From Rotaria sp. Silwood1 (Eukaryota > Rotifera > Eurotatoria > Philodinida > Philodinidae), in assembly GCA_905250075.1 (NCBI GenBank), contig CAJNOP010000031.1, forward strand, positions 1,147,098 through 1,211,097: a stretch of DNA of 64,000 nucleotides, written 5' to 3'. Within the stretch, counting starts at the first letter, position 1; every line of letters starts with the position of its first letter. The position numbers and the translations under genes were made by a program. Below, one piece after another: positions 28,727 through 41,052 of this stretch. The notes beneath the pieces are model-generated. The model had not been told where the DNA came from. It did not search any database and was given only the letters and a program-made list of their open reading frames with translations.

Positions 28727-30688
28727 TTATTCCATACCACTTGGTGCGTCGCCTAAATAAAATAAAAGATTTTATGTAACAAAACGAAACGTGTTTTTCT
28801 TGTTAACATACCAACTGCATTTGGTCCAGTACGTCGAAAACTCTTTTTAATTTCTGGTCGAGCTAATTGCAGACGTTTTAAAAATTCATTTGTTTTATGA
28901 CGCATATGTGCATGTAAATATGCCTAGAGATAACAAAAATAACATAAAATACATACGAAGTGAGCCAAAAGTTTCTACACAAAATATTTAACTATTGTCT
29001 GTGAATATTGACTAATGAGCTAAATATGAATCTTGAGAGGATATCAAAAAAAAGTTTTTTTTTTTTTATAGAAAAACCTCTTAAATGGAACTTGTTTACA
29101 ATATGTTATAAAATTTTATCAAACATTTTGAAAGATATCGAAAATGATTCTTTACAAAGTGGTGAGTTTTTGCAAACTATTGAGATGTAGTAAAGACTTT
29201 TATAAAGTCTATCACAAGAAAAAAGACTATTTTTTCTGACTTTCAAATACGGTGTACAAAATGACTCTTCTTCATAGCTCAGCTATCTTTTATCAGGTTA
29301 ACCAAAACTTTCTATTGTTGTGTTGTTTTGTAGAGTAAAGATTATTCTTCACTATGATATACTTTCAGGACTTCTTTGATGTAGACAGGAAGCAGACTTG
29401 TCTCTAGCAAAATAAGATGTTTGCCTCTTTAGAAAGCTTTTGTCTTCTATAAGGATTTATTTATAGATCAATGTACGTCAATGACAGAAAAATTCTAAGT
29501 ATATATTATGAGTGAGCATAAAATTTTGATTCTAATACATGACTAACGCATGTACATATGCAAATTAAAAATAGTCAAACATTTTTTGAAGAAATTTTCG
29601 GCATATCTCTTATTTGAATTTATCGAAAACTTACTTTACAACATTTAATATGATAATGAAAATAATTTCGAAGTGTATGAATAAGATTTATTGTATTATC
29701 ACGTTCTGCTGCTTTTGTATGACGTGGAAAAAGTACTAAAATAAATAAAATTTTATCTTTTAGTTTTTTTTTTTTTTTTTTTTATATCAAAAGAATTTAT
29801 GAATACCGAAAGTTAAATAACCAATATTATCTCCTGTACGTGCATCAGGCATATCTTTTAATTCTTCTGGTGGTGTTCGATAACTAACAATCACTTGTGG
29901 TGCTTGTTGAAATTGTCGTCTTCGTTCTTTAAATTCCTTAAAAACAAGAATTTTTAGTTCTAAAACAAAAATAGATAAAATTTTACTTACTTCCATAAAA
30001 ACTCGACCAATAATATTATCATCTGGATCTTTAAAAACAGTTGAAAAAATCACAATAACACGATCTGACGATGCATCAACATACATCGTTTCATCATCAC
30101 GATAATGTATAACAGCTCGTTTATGATTTCCTTTTGCTATTTCTTGTTTACTTTGAAAGTCAAAATATTTTTCAAATACAGCCGCAAAACAATTTCTTTT
30201 AAGCATTGCAATTTTACGAACTAATGGTAACCAAACTTCATTACTATCACCTTTCGGTAATTGACTATTAAAATCTAATGATAATGTTACATTATAACCT
30301 TCTAAAGGTGTAACAAGTAGATCACCATATTCACGACGAAGAACCTAAAGAAATAAAACTATTATTAAAACGAGGAAAAAAGAAAACGAAATCTTTCAAC
30401 TGACTTCATCAGTACCATATTGTTCTAAATCACGAAAAAATTTTAATTTAATGCTAACTGTAAATGGTTTATCACGTGAACTTGTTACATGATAAACTGC
30501 ACCATCAAAATCTAAATGTATTCAATAATCCTCTTTTTTGTTTTTATTTATTTCTTTATACAATATCTAAGTTACATACCCACAACATCAGTTTTAAGTT
30601 CAACTAATTTTTCTTGTCGTAAAAATGTTTCAATTTGTATTGTTAATAATTCTTCGATTATACGATTATGAACTTCGAGTAAAATCAT
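28727..30688 (-). CDS. ARPC2: Arp2/3 complex subunit 2 (ARPC2, p34)
   Basis: ARPC2 is the structural core subunit of the Arp2/3 complex that nucleates branched actin; with ARPC4 it contacts the mother filament. Seven exons (30688-30580, 30511-30405, 30344-29991, 29936-29807, 29735-29635, 28923-28812, 28752-28727) join in phase to 312 aa; human ARPC2 is 300. Recognisable blocks in order are the start [103 protein letters not shown], and the C-terminal helix [24 protein letters not shown]. The first six blocks of intron lengths are 55-70 bp, but the intron between exons 5 and 6 is 711 bp because it contains a dispersed repeat copy. All diagnostic regions are present and it should be functional. 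Confidence 0.97.
29294..29520 (+). repeat. Dispersed repeat, copy 2 (inside an ARPC2 intron)
   Basis: Diverged copy of the repeat at about 3890-4110, in the same orientation on the plus strand and therefore antisense to ARPC2. It accounts for part of the unusual length of this intron. Shared words include TTTTGTAGAGTA, TTTGCCTCTT.AGAAA and TTATAGATCAAT/TTATAGTTCAAT. No ends or target duplication could be defined. Confidence 0.6.
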
Positions 30689-31568
30689 TATTTTATCAAA
30701 ATTATTTGACTAAAAAATAGGAATAATGGAAGTATCTAAAGAGAAAATCATGAAACTATTTCATAAATATGAATCGTTTGTTGTCGACTCAGCATGAGAG
30801 ATATTATATTGACCACAACAATGCGAGAATGATTCATGTATATTATATTCTCTTATATGTATTTGTATGGTAAACAGAGCCATTAGTAGATGTCCCTAGT
30901 TCTTGATGGCATATTTTAAAGGAATCTTAAATAATATTCTTTGTTTGTTAATTTGATTCTGATTCAAGAAATATTTTATTTGAAGCTACTTGATCAAAAC
31001 CAAATTATATTGCACCGTTAGAGTAGATTAGTCTTTTTTTTTTTTACATAGAGTGATATATTCGACGGTATGCCGTGATCGTGACAGTTTATATTTTTTC
31101 TCATTGATTGTGAATATGCATAAAATTTTTTGAAATTTTGTAGGAAGAAAAAACATATTACTTCTCATATTTGATTGCAAGATCAAATCTTTTCATCTTA
31201 TTATAAGATACAATGCAAGAGTGATTTCTAGCAAAAATTAAATCCTAATCAGGATGGAAACGAACCCTATCACCAATTAGAAAAGGACCAATGTGTTCTT
31301 TCATACGGTGTCTAGATCATATGGAATTGGTTCGTATTGTTCTCCATTTGAATCCTAGACTAATGTGTTGCACATATAATATAAGTTCTCAATAGCTGAA
31401 CCGCTAAAAAAATGACAATATCAACAACATATCAAAAAGAGATCACTTCTTTATGTCTTCTTCCTATTGTTCTCGAGCTTTTTACATAATTTCAGGATTT
31501 ATTTCAAGCGAATAAAATACTATCGAAGATTAAAAGATTAAAATGAAACTCCTTCAAATACAGTGCAT
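30689..31568. other. Intergenic, no gene recognised
   Basis: Upstream flank of ARPC2 and downstream flank of the protease pseudogene. There is an 11-base T run near 31035. No coding sequence, promoter motif or repeat boundary could be supported. Confidence 0.5.
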
Positions 31569-32350
31569 TCATGTCAATTCTACAAATGATGCCGCTGTTG
31601 CAATTCCACATATGTTGTCATTATCTTTTGTCAAACGTAAATAGTCGTTTTCACGCCACGCTGTTCCGTACGAACTCTTAATGGTCCAATACGGTAGTTC
31701 AAGTTCTTTATCGAAATCGTAATCAACAAGTGCTATAGTATGATCCATATATCCTCGACTACTCGAACAATTCTTCATTTTGTATATAACCTCTTTGTAA
31801 AACATGAATAATGGTGAATGGGTATCAAATCCGATAAAGATCAGTCATTTGATAGTAAGAACTTTGGCTAGAATTACTTCATTGCCAGAAGCAATCGATC
31901 TATACTGTAGTTTACCTAGATATATTTGTTGGTATCATTTGTTCGACATTTTTCTATTTTGACTGGTATAAGAATACAAAGTTATCCTTTATAAAACATT
32001 GATCATATTAACGCTTCTAATCATGGTTTTGTTTGATAAAGTTTCGTTTTGCATCTCTTTCATTGGCATCATGACGATATAATTCGGATGGTGCACGACT
32101 AGCAATATCTTCATTTTCTTCAGAATCACTATCTTCATAAAAACGCCTTTTTTTCTTTGGCTCTTCGTTCAGACCTTTTCTGTAATGTTCCAACTCTTCC
32201 TGTGTCCAATCAGCATATTCATGCAAGGCCAATGAGAATGTTCGAATTTTTTTTGTGATTTGATTCAAGAACAAGTTTGATATTTTCTTGAAAGATATGA
32301 TTACGTTTTTCTTCGTCTTCTACAAGTTTATGCACAGGAATAGATAGACG
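31569..32350 (-). pseudogene. Papain-family (C1A) cysteine protease, deleted and frameshifted
   Basis: Two parts of one cathepsin L-like zymogen are visible. Upstream (about 32350-32090) is the I29 inhibitor prodomain: EEKRNHIFQENIKLVLESN in one frame, then a shift at an A-run near 32255 into the frame reading TFSLALHEYADWTQEELEHY, the I29 equivalent of the N-x-FADLT-x-EEF signature. A Lys/Asp/Glu-rich stretch follows. Downstream (about 31925-31569) is only the C-terminal half of the protease domain: GNEVILAKV, an in-frame TGA, FDTHSPLFMFYKEVIY, then DHTIALVDYD with the catalytic His position and YWTIKSSYGTAWREN. In the last block the Asn of the usual KNSWG is Ser. The segment that should hold the catalytic Cys (GSCWAF) is missing; only ~200 bp separate the two parts. 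Deletion, frameshift, stop and active-site change together mark a dead gene. Confidence 0.8.
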
Positions 32351-32903
32351 AAATGATAGTACTTACCAGGTGACGAATAGAAGGGTGTAAGTGCGTATGA
32401 GTACTCTAGTGAATAACATCCACATACTACCCACATCCAAACCCCATATGCAAATCTCGAAATGCCTTCTATGAAAAAGTTATAAAGGAAATAAAATATA
32501 GAGCATACTACCTAGCTAGCTACGAAAAGAATTTCACATTATCTAAGAAAGCATCATTTAAAAGTTCCTGATTCTTGACTCGAAGAGTCACCTTAAGTCT
32601 GCCACTACATTACAATCATCCATAAGATGAATATTAATCTATATGAAAATGATTGTCTCGTCAGGTTATTCATTTATAGGAGTCCATACAATTCTTGAAA
32701 TCAGTGTAAGTGGTTAAAATCAAACAAATACTTGCAATATCCAGTCATTCTATGAAAATCTCATGGCAATACTTGAGTACAGTTAGTAACAATAACAATG
32801 TTTTGCCATGTAATTTTTCTGATCTCTGAAATTCTAACACTTGACATTTTTCTTTACTATTAGGATTATTGTTCAAATTATTTTTATTTTATTTTTCATT
32901 TAG

Positions 32904-33290
32904 TCTAAATTTGATGGTGATCCAGAAGATTTACGAATAGCGCAAAGAGAAGACATTCAAACATTAAAATTAGTTAATCCTAAAAGATATTTCCGTACAT
33001 CAACAATAGATCATTTACAGAACAAAAAGTTCTCTTATTGATCTATCAGCTAATTTTAATAATCTTCAAGAAGATATCACCGATGAATATGCTAGTAAAG
33101 AATTAGTTAATTGATTAGCTGATATTTATATCTAAAACTCATTCAGTTCTCTTTTTCTGTCTCTAAAATTTCGAATTCATGTTTAGCACATAAAATTGTT
33201 AAAAATTTACCACATGGCTATGCTTTCATGCATGGAACACCAGCAGAAACATTTTCACATAATTGGACCACTTAAAATGATTAAATTATA
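32904..33290 (+). pseudogene. Unrecognised decayed coding fragment
   Basis: After a plausible acceptor (CATTTAG at 32897-32903) there is a 44-codon frame starting SKFDGDPEDLRIAQREDIQ and ending TIDHLQNKK. It then continues in a different frame as VLLIDLSANFNNLQEDITDEYASKELVN before a stop, and further on (about 33185-33275) as HKIVKNLPHGYAFMHGTPAE. The composition is protein-like, unlike the flanking DNA, but frameshifts and stops break it. I cannot name the family. It is probably a relic of a duplicated gene. Confidence 0.4.
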
Positions 33291-33299
33291 TATATTGAC

Positions 33300-34343
33300 A
33301 TGGTTTTTTGGTTCTCTCTAGAAATTGTTCCTCAAAATAATTAAAGAGGTAATTCAAACTATTTATACCTCATTAAGTGAATTTCTTAGTCATTTTTGGC
33401 AATTATTTCAGCTGAGTTCATCATAAATAGAAGAAAGAGTTTAGTTTTTTTCAAGTTCATGTTTCCAGTAGCCTTGTTTTTTCTTAAAATGAGATTCATC
33501 TTGTTCATGAAACAATGACGAGTTTTCGAGAAGTACAAATAGAGATATTTAAAGAAAAAACATCAATCGATCTTTTAATAGATTTTCAGATCAGTTTTTG
33601 GATGTAATTTCGATTTCTATTGTTATAACATTTTTAATCATCATACCGATATGTAGCCATCACTAGTGTTTTCAAAATAAAACAGGCACATTATGTTATA
33701 CCAGTACTTCTTCATTTATGTGCCCTCCAAAGACTTTTGGGATATTGATCGATAGTCTACGATATATACTATTGAACGAGATCACATTTGTCTATGGTTG
33801 ACCTATACTAATATCTATCGAAGATTGATTCCTAGAAAAATGAATTTTGATACTTGCTTTTAACGAAAAAAATAATATTTCAAAACACAAATCTTAATTT
33901 TGTACAAGATTTTTGACACATAATTGTATATTGAACATGCGTACATCCCATTTGTTATGTAGTTCCATTTTTTTTATAGTAACTACTTTATTACTGACAG
34001 TTGGTAGGTCAGACTTGTAGAGTTAAAATGTCTATCGAAAGTGCAGAATTTATCGTTGATGTGGTGAAATTAATTCGAACAAATAAACCTTGCAAAAAAA
34101 TTGTCTCTGCTCATCAAATTTTTACCTCTGACAACAATTGTTCCCGTACAAGTTTTTTAGCTTTCCATCGTGCGTTCATTGACTTAGCTATTATTTTACA
34201 TAAAACTGGAAAACTATCAAGTCTTAAAAAGAATGACATTTGTTACTTTTCATATTTTACAGATTTATCTTTCAAGTATGCGAATTATTAAATTTATTTT
34301 ATGAACATAAGATTATACAAAAAAAAATAACTTTCCTAACAGT
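33300..34343. other. Mostly non-coding; one unassigned small frame
   Basis: Downstream flank of DDX11. A plus-strand frame at 34028-34291 (87 codons, start MSIESAEFIVDVV, with KPCKKIVSAHQIF and FLAFHRAFID) has somewhat protein-like composition but no recognised family and no splice partners. I do not claim it as a gene. Confidence 0.4.
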
Positions 34344-37300
34344 TTATGATGATGTTGGCTTATTCGAACGTCGAACAAAAAACTAAAAATAATCATTAGA
34401 ACTCATGATGAAAAGATTCAATCAGCATACCTGTTGAAGTGCGTTTGATGTTTCATTAAAATTCTTCATTTGATGAAAACTATTTGCTAACCAATGAGGT
34501 AATTTCGATGGTATATTTGCTTTACTATATCGTTTATCAATTAAAAGAAGACAAGCATAATCACCACGATGTCGAATAGCTCGTCCAATACTTTGATTAA
34601 TTGCTTTCCAACATGTATTTTCATAATAGGCTCTCCCAGCTGTTTCTCCAGCTGTAGTAGATTTTAATTTCATTGAATCCAAATAACGCATTTTTTCAAC
34701 CATTTCAGCTGAACCTATATTAGGATAGGGCATACCAACAATACATACACATCGAGCTAATTCATCAGAAAAATTGATTCCTTCACTCATTTTACCACCG
34801 ACAATTGAAAAAAGTAAACCACCTGTACCACTCTAAATAAATATTTCAATAGAAATGAAAAACATAAATAAAAATTTTTGAAGAAACTTTGATTGATTTT
34901 GTATAATTCGTAAGAATAGTGTCAACATCACTTGAACGTTTTGGTTCCATAAAAATCTAATTATTAAGATAAAATATTAAGAAAAAAAAATTCTTGCAAT
35001 GTTAATTTTCAAACCTTCTTCTTGGCCAAAATCTTATTTAGTACAAATGTTTTTTCAAAATATGTATAAGTTTTTTGTAAATGATCATATGAACAAAAAA
35101 AAACTACCAGACCATCTGGTATAGTAGAACAAAGTGATACAACAACACGTCCTAATTCATCCATCTAGATGAAAGTTTTTATTTATGAAGAAGGATAAAA
35201 GAAAAATAAAGAGCATCATTAGTAGTCGTCTAACTTTACCATCGCTGTATTCGAACGATTGACAGCAGTAAATTCAAATTCAATATTTTGTGGACCTGAT
35301 GGAAGTGCTATAGCAAGTACATTATCTGCTGGAACGATATGATCTAATTGAACAGATGAACAAGAAAAAAACATAAAATATAGAGAATTTCGTTAATAAA
35401 GAGATATTTAACTGCATGATAATTGAAACAGTTTTTCTTCGGGTTGAGCACAGGCAAGAAAAAGATGATCGATAAATTCATTTATCTATTAACAAAAAAA
35501 TAAATAAAAATGAGAAATGAAGAGTAACGACATTAGTTTATTGGTTACAGGTCTCATTGTTCCGCCTATAAATCAAAATAGAATAATCAGTTTTTATTTT
35601 TAGTGAAAAAGAAAACTACACATAAAATTACCAGCAACAATAACCGAACGTGCTTCATTAACCATGTCATGAAAAAATGATGAAGTTTTAAGAGCAAAAT
35701 ATTTGATTGAACATTGTCCAAGAGTTTCTAGAAAATATTTAGGATAGAATAAAGTATGATAGTGAATGTTAAATAATAAAACCTTTCATAATAAGAATAA
35801 TTTTTCCATCATCGCGTGGATTTGTTAGTGCTTCGAGAAATTTTGCAAAAATAGCAAATGAGTTCGAGATTCGTTGTTCCGTCGTTTCTTTAAATATAAA
35901 GAAACAATTCAAGTAACAAATAAACTAAATTTAAAGCATGAATTCATATAAATAATTCCGTCAGATATTTAAAAAAAAAAGTTTTGGCTGTCAGACTTCT
36001 TCTTGGAGAGGAGTTATAGGTATAGAATTGCAGGCAGGACGTCGGTTATTTTTATTATTACTTTCTCAAACTATGATTCCGAGTATCCAGAGTAAATTTG
36101 TCCATGAAACTCAACAAGAATATATAAATATCTCATGCTCATTTCAAAAATAAATTATTCCATATCGCCGTATCCTGTCTGAAGATTTGAGCACCAAAAA
36201 CGTTTATCTGTTTGTGAAGGTTTTCTTTATATCAGTTCATCAGAAATGCTGTGATGATTATTGGTATACAAGAATCTTTAATAAATCCACTAAGGATTGT
36301 TGAAATAGCGTCATTATATCGACCCTTTCATATTGAATAGTAGACTATTCTAGGAAACAAGAATGCATGTTTACAATGAGTTTCTATCATACAGTCAAGA
36401 AGTAACCTAGGCCTAAGAATAGAGACCATTTCTAAGTTTGGAGCAAGCAAAGATGAAAACTATTGATTATAAAAAAATGAAGAGCGTCTATAAATGTAGC
36501 GAATTGAATTTAAAAACAAAATTTGCATAAATTTATCGTAAAATATCTTACGGAGCACAATATCTATGAGTATTATATATTTTTCAAGGATTATAATAAG
36601 TATATAAACTTGTAGTACATCAAAATTTTCATAAACCGTGATTTACTATATACCATTCGATGCACTGAAATTTAGCTCAGGATAGGCCACTAAATCCAGC
36701 GGGTCCTCTATACAGTAACAAAAAACTCGACAATTTCATATTTTCAATGTAATTACGCAGTAGAAAAATATTTATCACGTCCCAAAATAAAAAAATCAAC
36801 TTGACTACAATCTTCTGCGTATGTTTAAAATATTTAAAAAACGGATCGACTCACTTGCCTCATATAAGATCTTGGCAATTCTAAATACAGAACATTTTTG
36901 AAAAATATGAGAAAAGTTCTTAAGAGCATCAAATCATCTCTGCAAACTGTCAAATAAATTATTTTGCAAAACAATAAGTCTCAATTCAATTATTCGATGT
37001 TATCATCACTTGATTAATACAAGGAAAACTGCTTCGAGTGATTTAAGTTCTTTATTGTAGTTATTGATTGTTGATGCAGAAATGTATATTATTTCTTCGT
37101 ATACCTTTACTTAATTGTTCCTCATCAAGAACATTTGATTGTGATTGTTTCTGTGCTTGTTTTTGTAATAATTTCTGTAATGCACTTTCATTTGTTTTCT
37201 TTTCTATCAGAGGTATATAATTGAAATATCAATACTTAATGAAACAAATATGCATTTTACCTTCTGATATGTGATTTTTATTTACAGGATATTTTGACAT

Positions 37301-40300
37301 AAAACCATGTAACTATATAGAACGAAGAAAAAAAAAAAGTTTAATATGAGTTCTAATATATTTGCAAAGAAACCTTCTTAGTTATTTCATTTGTTTTGAT
37401 ATAATCAATAAGTTGAAACAGATTAACATAAATTCCAGCATCTGATAAATAATCAATTAAATCAAAAGTTGAGGAAGTTTCTATGATAGATTAATTTCTT
37501 AAAACACAACTCTCAAATAAACAACAAATATCGATGCTACCTGTTTTATTTGATGAAACAACGAGGTTACTCCATTTTTCACTATCATATATTGTTGACA
37601 AATTTTCTTGTGCTAAATCAACAATACACAGGCATAGTTAATTTTAAAAGAAAAAGCACTCTATTTACAGCAAAGTGTTTTGATTAAATTGATTTGTACA
37701 TCTAATAATTGTTTAATTGCAAGTAAATTTTTTGCTGTTAAACGAGCTTTATATTTTTCATGATAACGTGATAATTGACCATAGGAATCAATTAACTAGA
37801 TTTTAATAGAATTTCTAAAAAAATTGAATTTTTTGCTTTGTTTAATTTAACATACTTGATTTCCATTTATTTCATTTGAGTGCATGGCACATATAGCATC
37901 CGGTAAATTATGTGCTTCATCAATAATTACAACATTATCACGCATTTCAATTCCACATGCTTCTCGTGTTGATTTATGCATTAAAGTTTGATAAGGTAAA
38001 ACAACAAGATGAGCAGCTGCAATAGCTGCTCGTGTTGCATAATAAGGACATGTATTTAATTCACGACCAAGTTTAACAACATCTTCAATATCTTGTACAT
38101 CACTCTGAAACAGAAACCACATATTATTAAGAAAAAGATCATGCAATAAAAATACATAATCTATGTCTAAATTATTTGTCAAAAAGTGTTATTTAACCTT
38201 TTTGCTTTATTCAGATATATACAGCCTAAGCAAAACTAGTAGAACAAAAAAAGAAAATAGTCACAACTAATTTCTGCAGTAAACATGTGTAAAACTATGG
38301 CTCTATACATGTCTACTGAGATGAAGCAGTTACTGAATAAAGAACATGATTGACAACAGAAAAAAAAAATAGATGAAATCATGTTTGTCAACAAAATTTT
38401 AGCTAATCTAAAATGATTTTGTGAAACAAATAGGAAGATATCATCAGAATAGACAGCTTCTTCATTACGTATTCTAAGTAAATGTGTGTGTCTTAGCAAA
38501 GGATATATCCCAATGATATGCAAAAATGACGACTATATAACGATGAAGAAGTCATGTCCAGTAAACAAGAGGAACAAAAGCAATCGAGTAATAATGGAAA
38601 CATTTTATTGTTCATAATGATAAAGCAGTTTATTCATTTCGAATATGAATATAATAAATTGATTTGTGATGCATGAAAAATTTCATTTGAAAATTCACAG
38701 AGCTGAGGATATCAAATAGTCTTGCATTTCGGTGCCAGTCTCGATGAAGTTTTATTTGTTTTTGATCTCACACATGTCTACTCTAAACGCATATGTCAAT
38801 TTCATTGTAACATGTTTGCTCTTTCTCACATCTTCTTCTGATAAGATGTATTTGATACAATTAAGGCAAAATCAATACGTATTCCAAGTTCTTACTGAAC
38901 CATTCTATAGATAATTAGAATGAAACGAAACTATTCGTGTTATTTTAAATGTACAAGAATATCATTAGATAAACATTCAACTCGATCATGTTGTAGAAAT
39001 GAACAACCACAAGCTGTTTTTTGTCGTTTTTCTTTCGTTGTTTTTTCTAAAACAAAGTATCAAAATAACATTGAATAGAAAGATTTATTTCAAAATATTT
39101 TTACTTTCTTTTTTTTGTTTTTGTAAATCAAGACATTTTTCATTAATTAATGTTAATGATTTCAATTTAAGTACTGATTCATTAATACATAAATTCTAAA
39201 TAATTAAATAACTATCCGAAAGAATGTTTTAAAAAATCAATACTTGACGTGATCCAAGTGCTACTAAACGTAATTGATCAACATATTTTGTTTTTTGAAC
39301 TTCACCAATAAATTGCGATATTTGTGAATGTGTACGGGTGCAAAAGAAAATCTTAAATAAAAGAAAATTTATCTTTTTTAATAAATTTTCCAGTAAGACT
39401 ATTTTACTTTTTGGACATGAACTTTTTTTTCTCGTAAACCTGTTGGATCAGTTTTTGTTGGTGAATCAATATTATCAAATAATATTTTACGATCATTATC
39501 TTTTATAATTAATTCTTCATCACTAAAATAAAAGAAGAGTTTAATAGATTAAATATTTTGTTGTTATACCTTAATTCATCATCATTATCGATTTTAAATT
39601 GATCTTTTGATAAAGATGAATCATCACCATCAGATTTTGAAAGTAATTCACTATTAAATAAATCTCGATATTTTGCATCAAAATCTCGTTTCTACATGAT
39701 ATTAGGCAATAAAAATGAATTTACCAAATGATAAATTTACCGTTTTCTTGATATTAGCTGCCAATGTATTCTTTGCAGCATTTGCATATTGATCTTCAAG
39801 ATCAATTTTAACTTTTAATTCTTCCTAATTAGAAATGAGATTGATAGATGTAGAACTACAGTTACATTCTCACAAAGAACTATTTTCTTACAAAAGAAAT
39901 TCTCCAATTGTTCAATTGCTTTTCAGTCAAGATTATATGCATTATGTAGATCCAATTGAGCTATAAATACCCTGAGCAGAGTTTGTACCCGTAGCTTATT
40001 GTTACGGAGATATTTCACTTTTACAATATTTGTTAAATAAATACTGTGGCCCTCCCTCGGAAACACCAGAAAAACTGGTTTTCGAATTTTAACTTGAAAC
40101 TTTACATAGAGACATGCATTAGCCTGAATATTTTTACTTATGAATATGTCAGATCTTGTTGCTGTTTGTATATCTTAAGATAAAACTATAGTGATAGCGT
40201 GTCTTGTACATCGTACATGTAAACCGACAAATTTGGTGTTCTTATCTCAGGATTTGAAGTAAATCAAAAGACATGAAACTACCTTTGTTCATGCCTGTCT

Positions 40301-41052
40301 CTATGTAAAGTTCATTCGAAATTCGAAAATCAGTTTTTCTATTGTTCTCAAGAGTTGCAGAGTATTCATAGCTCATTTTGTTCTACCGAATGCACCTAGC
40401 GTCGACTAAACAGCGATTGAATAGTTGAAAGACTTCTCTTGTTAGATGAGAAAAAGCAAACTTTATTAAACATACTCGTCGTTTTTCTCTTGCGGTTTCT
40501 TCTTCCTTGCGTTTCATTAACCGTTTTAACCAATTATCCGAACTGCAATAATATCATATTAACAACTAAAATAATATTTTATTCATGTACCTCGTTTCAT
40601 TTTTAGTTTCAATTGGTTTTAATAATTCTTCGTATTCATCTTTCCATGATTGTATTTCATCAAATAACCATCGAAGCGAACCACATATTAAACTCAAACT
40701 TTTACCCTGGAAAATATTGAGAAGCAAAATTCAACAACTAACAATAAATAATAAAATCTACAGTGCCCGTAGGTGATTCGAAAATACCATGTTTACGTTG
40801 TTGAATAGTTGAATAAAGACTACGCATAAAATCAATTTGAATTTGATATGGTTCGAATGGAAATCCGAATGAAGCTACTTCGACTATTAGGAAAAAGAGA
40901 AGATATTTGATTGGATAAGGATCGTGTTTTTGAAAATTACCTATCGGAATAATTGGATCAGATTTTTTCAAAGGAACATCGTCACAAGCAGCAAGTAAAT
41001 CATCATCATTAATATCATTATCATCAAATTTCGAAGATTCTGTAGTTGTCAT
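34344..41052 (-). CDS. DDX11: DDX11/CHL1 iron-sulfur DNA helicase
   Basis: ATP-dependent 5'-3' superfamily 2 DNA helicase of the XPD/FANCJ/RTEL1 group, acting in sister-chromatid cohesion and replication-fork/G-quadruplex processing in the nucleus. Twenty-five exons join in phase from 41052 to 34344, giving about 929 aa (human DDX11 about 970). Motif I/Walker A SPTGTGKS spans the second splice site (residues ~74-81). Four Fe-S cysteines are positioned as in the family: NLC (~285), NEKC (~303), TAC (~325) and NTCPYY (~362). Motif II VVIIDEAHNL is at ~400-410; GGTMRP, a GGKMSEGINF block and motif VI QSIGRAIRH follow. Exon 19 is only 17 bp (35565-35549). The first intron (57 bp) has no stop and is a multiple of three. 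Three introns are long (39825-40475, 38105-38954, 35888-37104); the first holds a MITE. Everything needed for activity is present. Confidence 0.96.
40069..40340. mobile_element. Non-autonomous DNA transposon (MITE-like) with long terminal inverted repeats
   Basis: The left arm 40069-40120 and right arm 40290-40340 are inverted copies, about 80% identical over ~50 bp (core AGAAAAACTGRTTTTCGAAT and CTTTACATAGAGACA). Weaker inverted similarity continues outward to about 40040 and 40370 (AATACTSTG). The ~170-bp centre has no coding capacity. It lies in the 651-bp DDX11 intron between exons 4 and 5 and explains that intron's size. The exact ends and target duplication are blurred by divergence, so the superfamily cannot be assigned. 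Confidence 0.75.

Noticed and set aside
34001-34291. 87-96-codon plus-strand frame beside DDX11
   Set aside because: No family match, no ATG at the far 5' end of the open frame, and no supporting splice structure.
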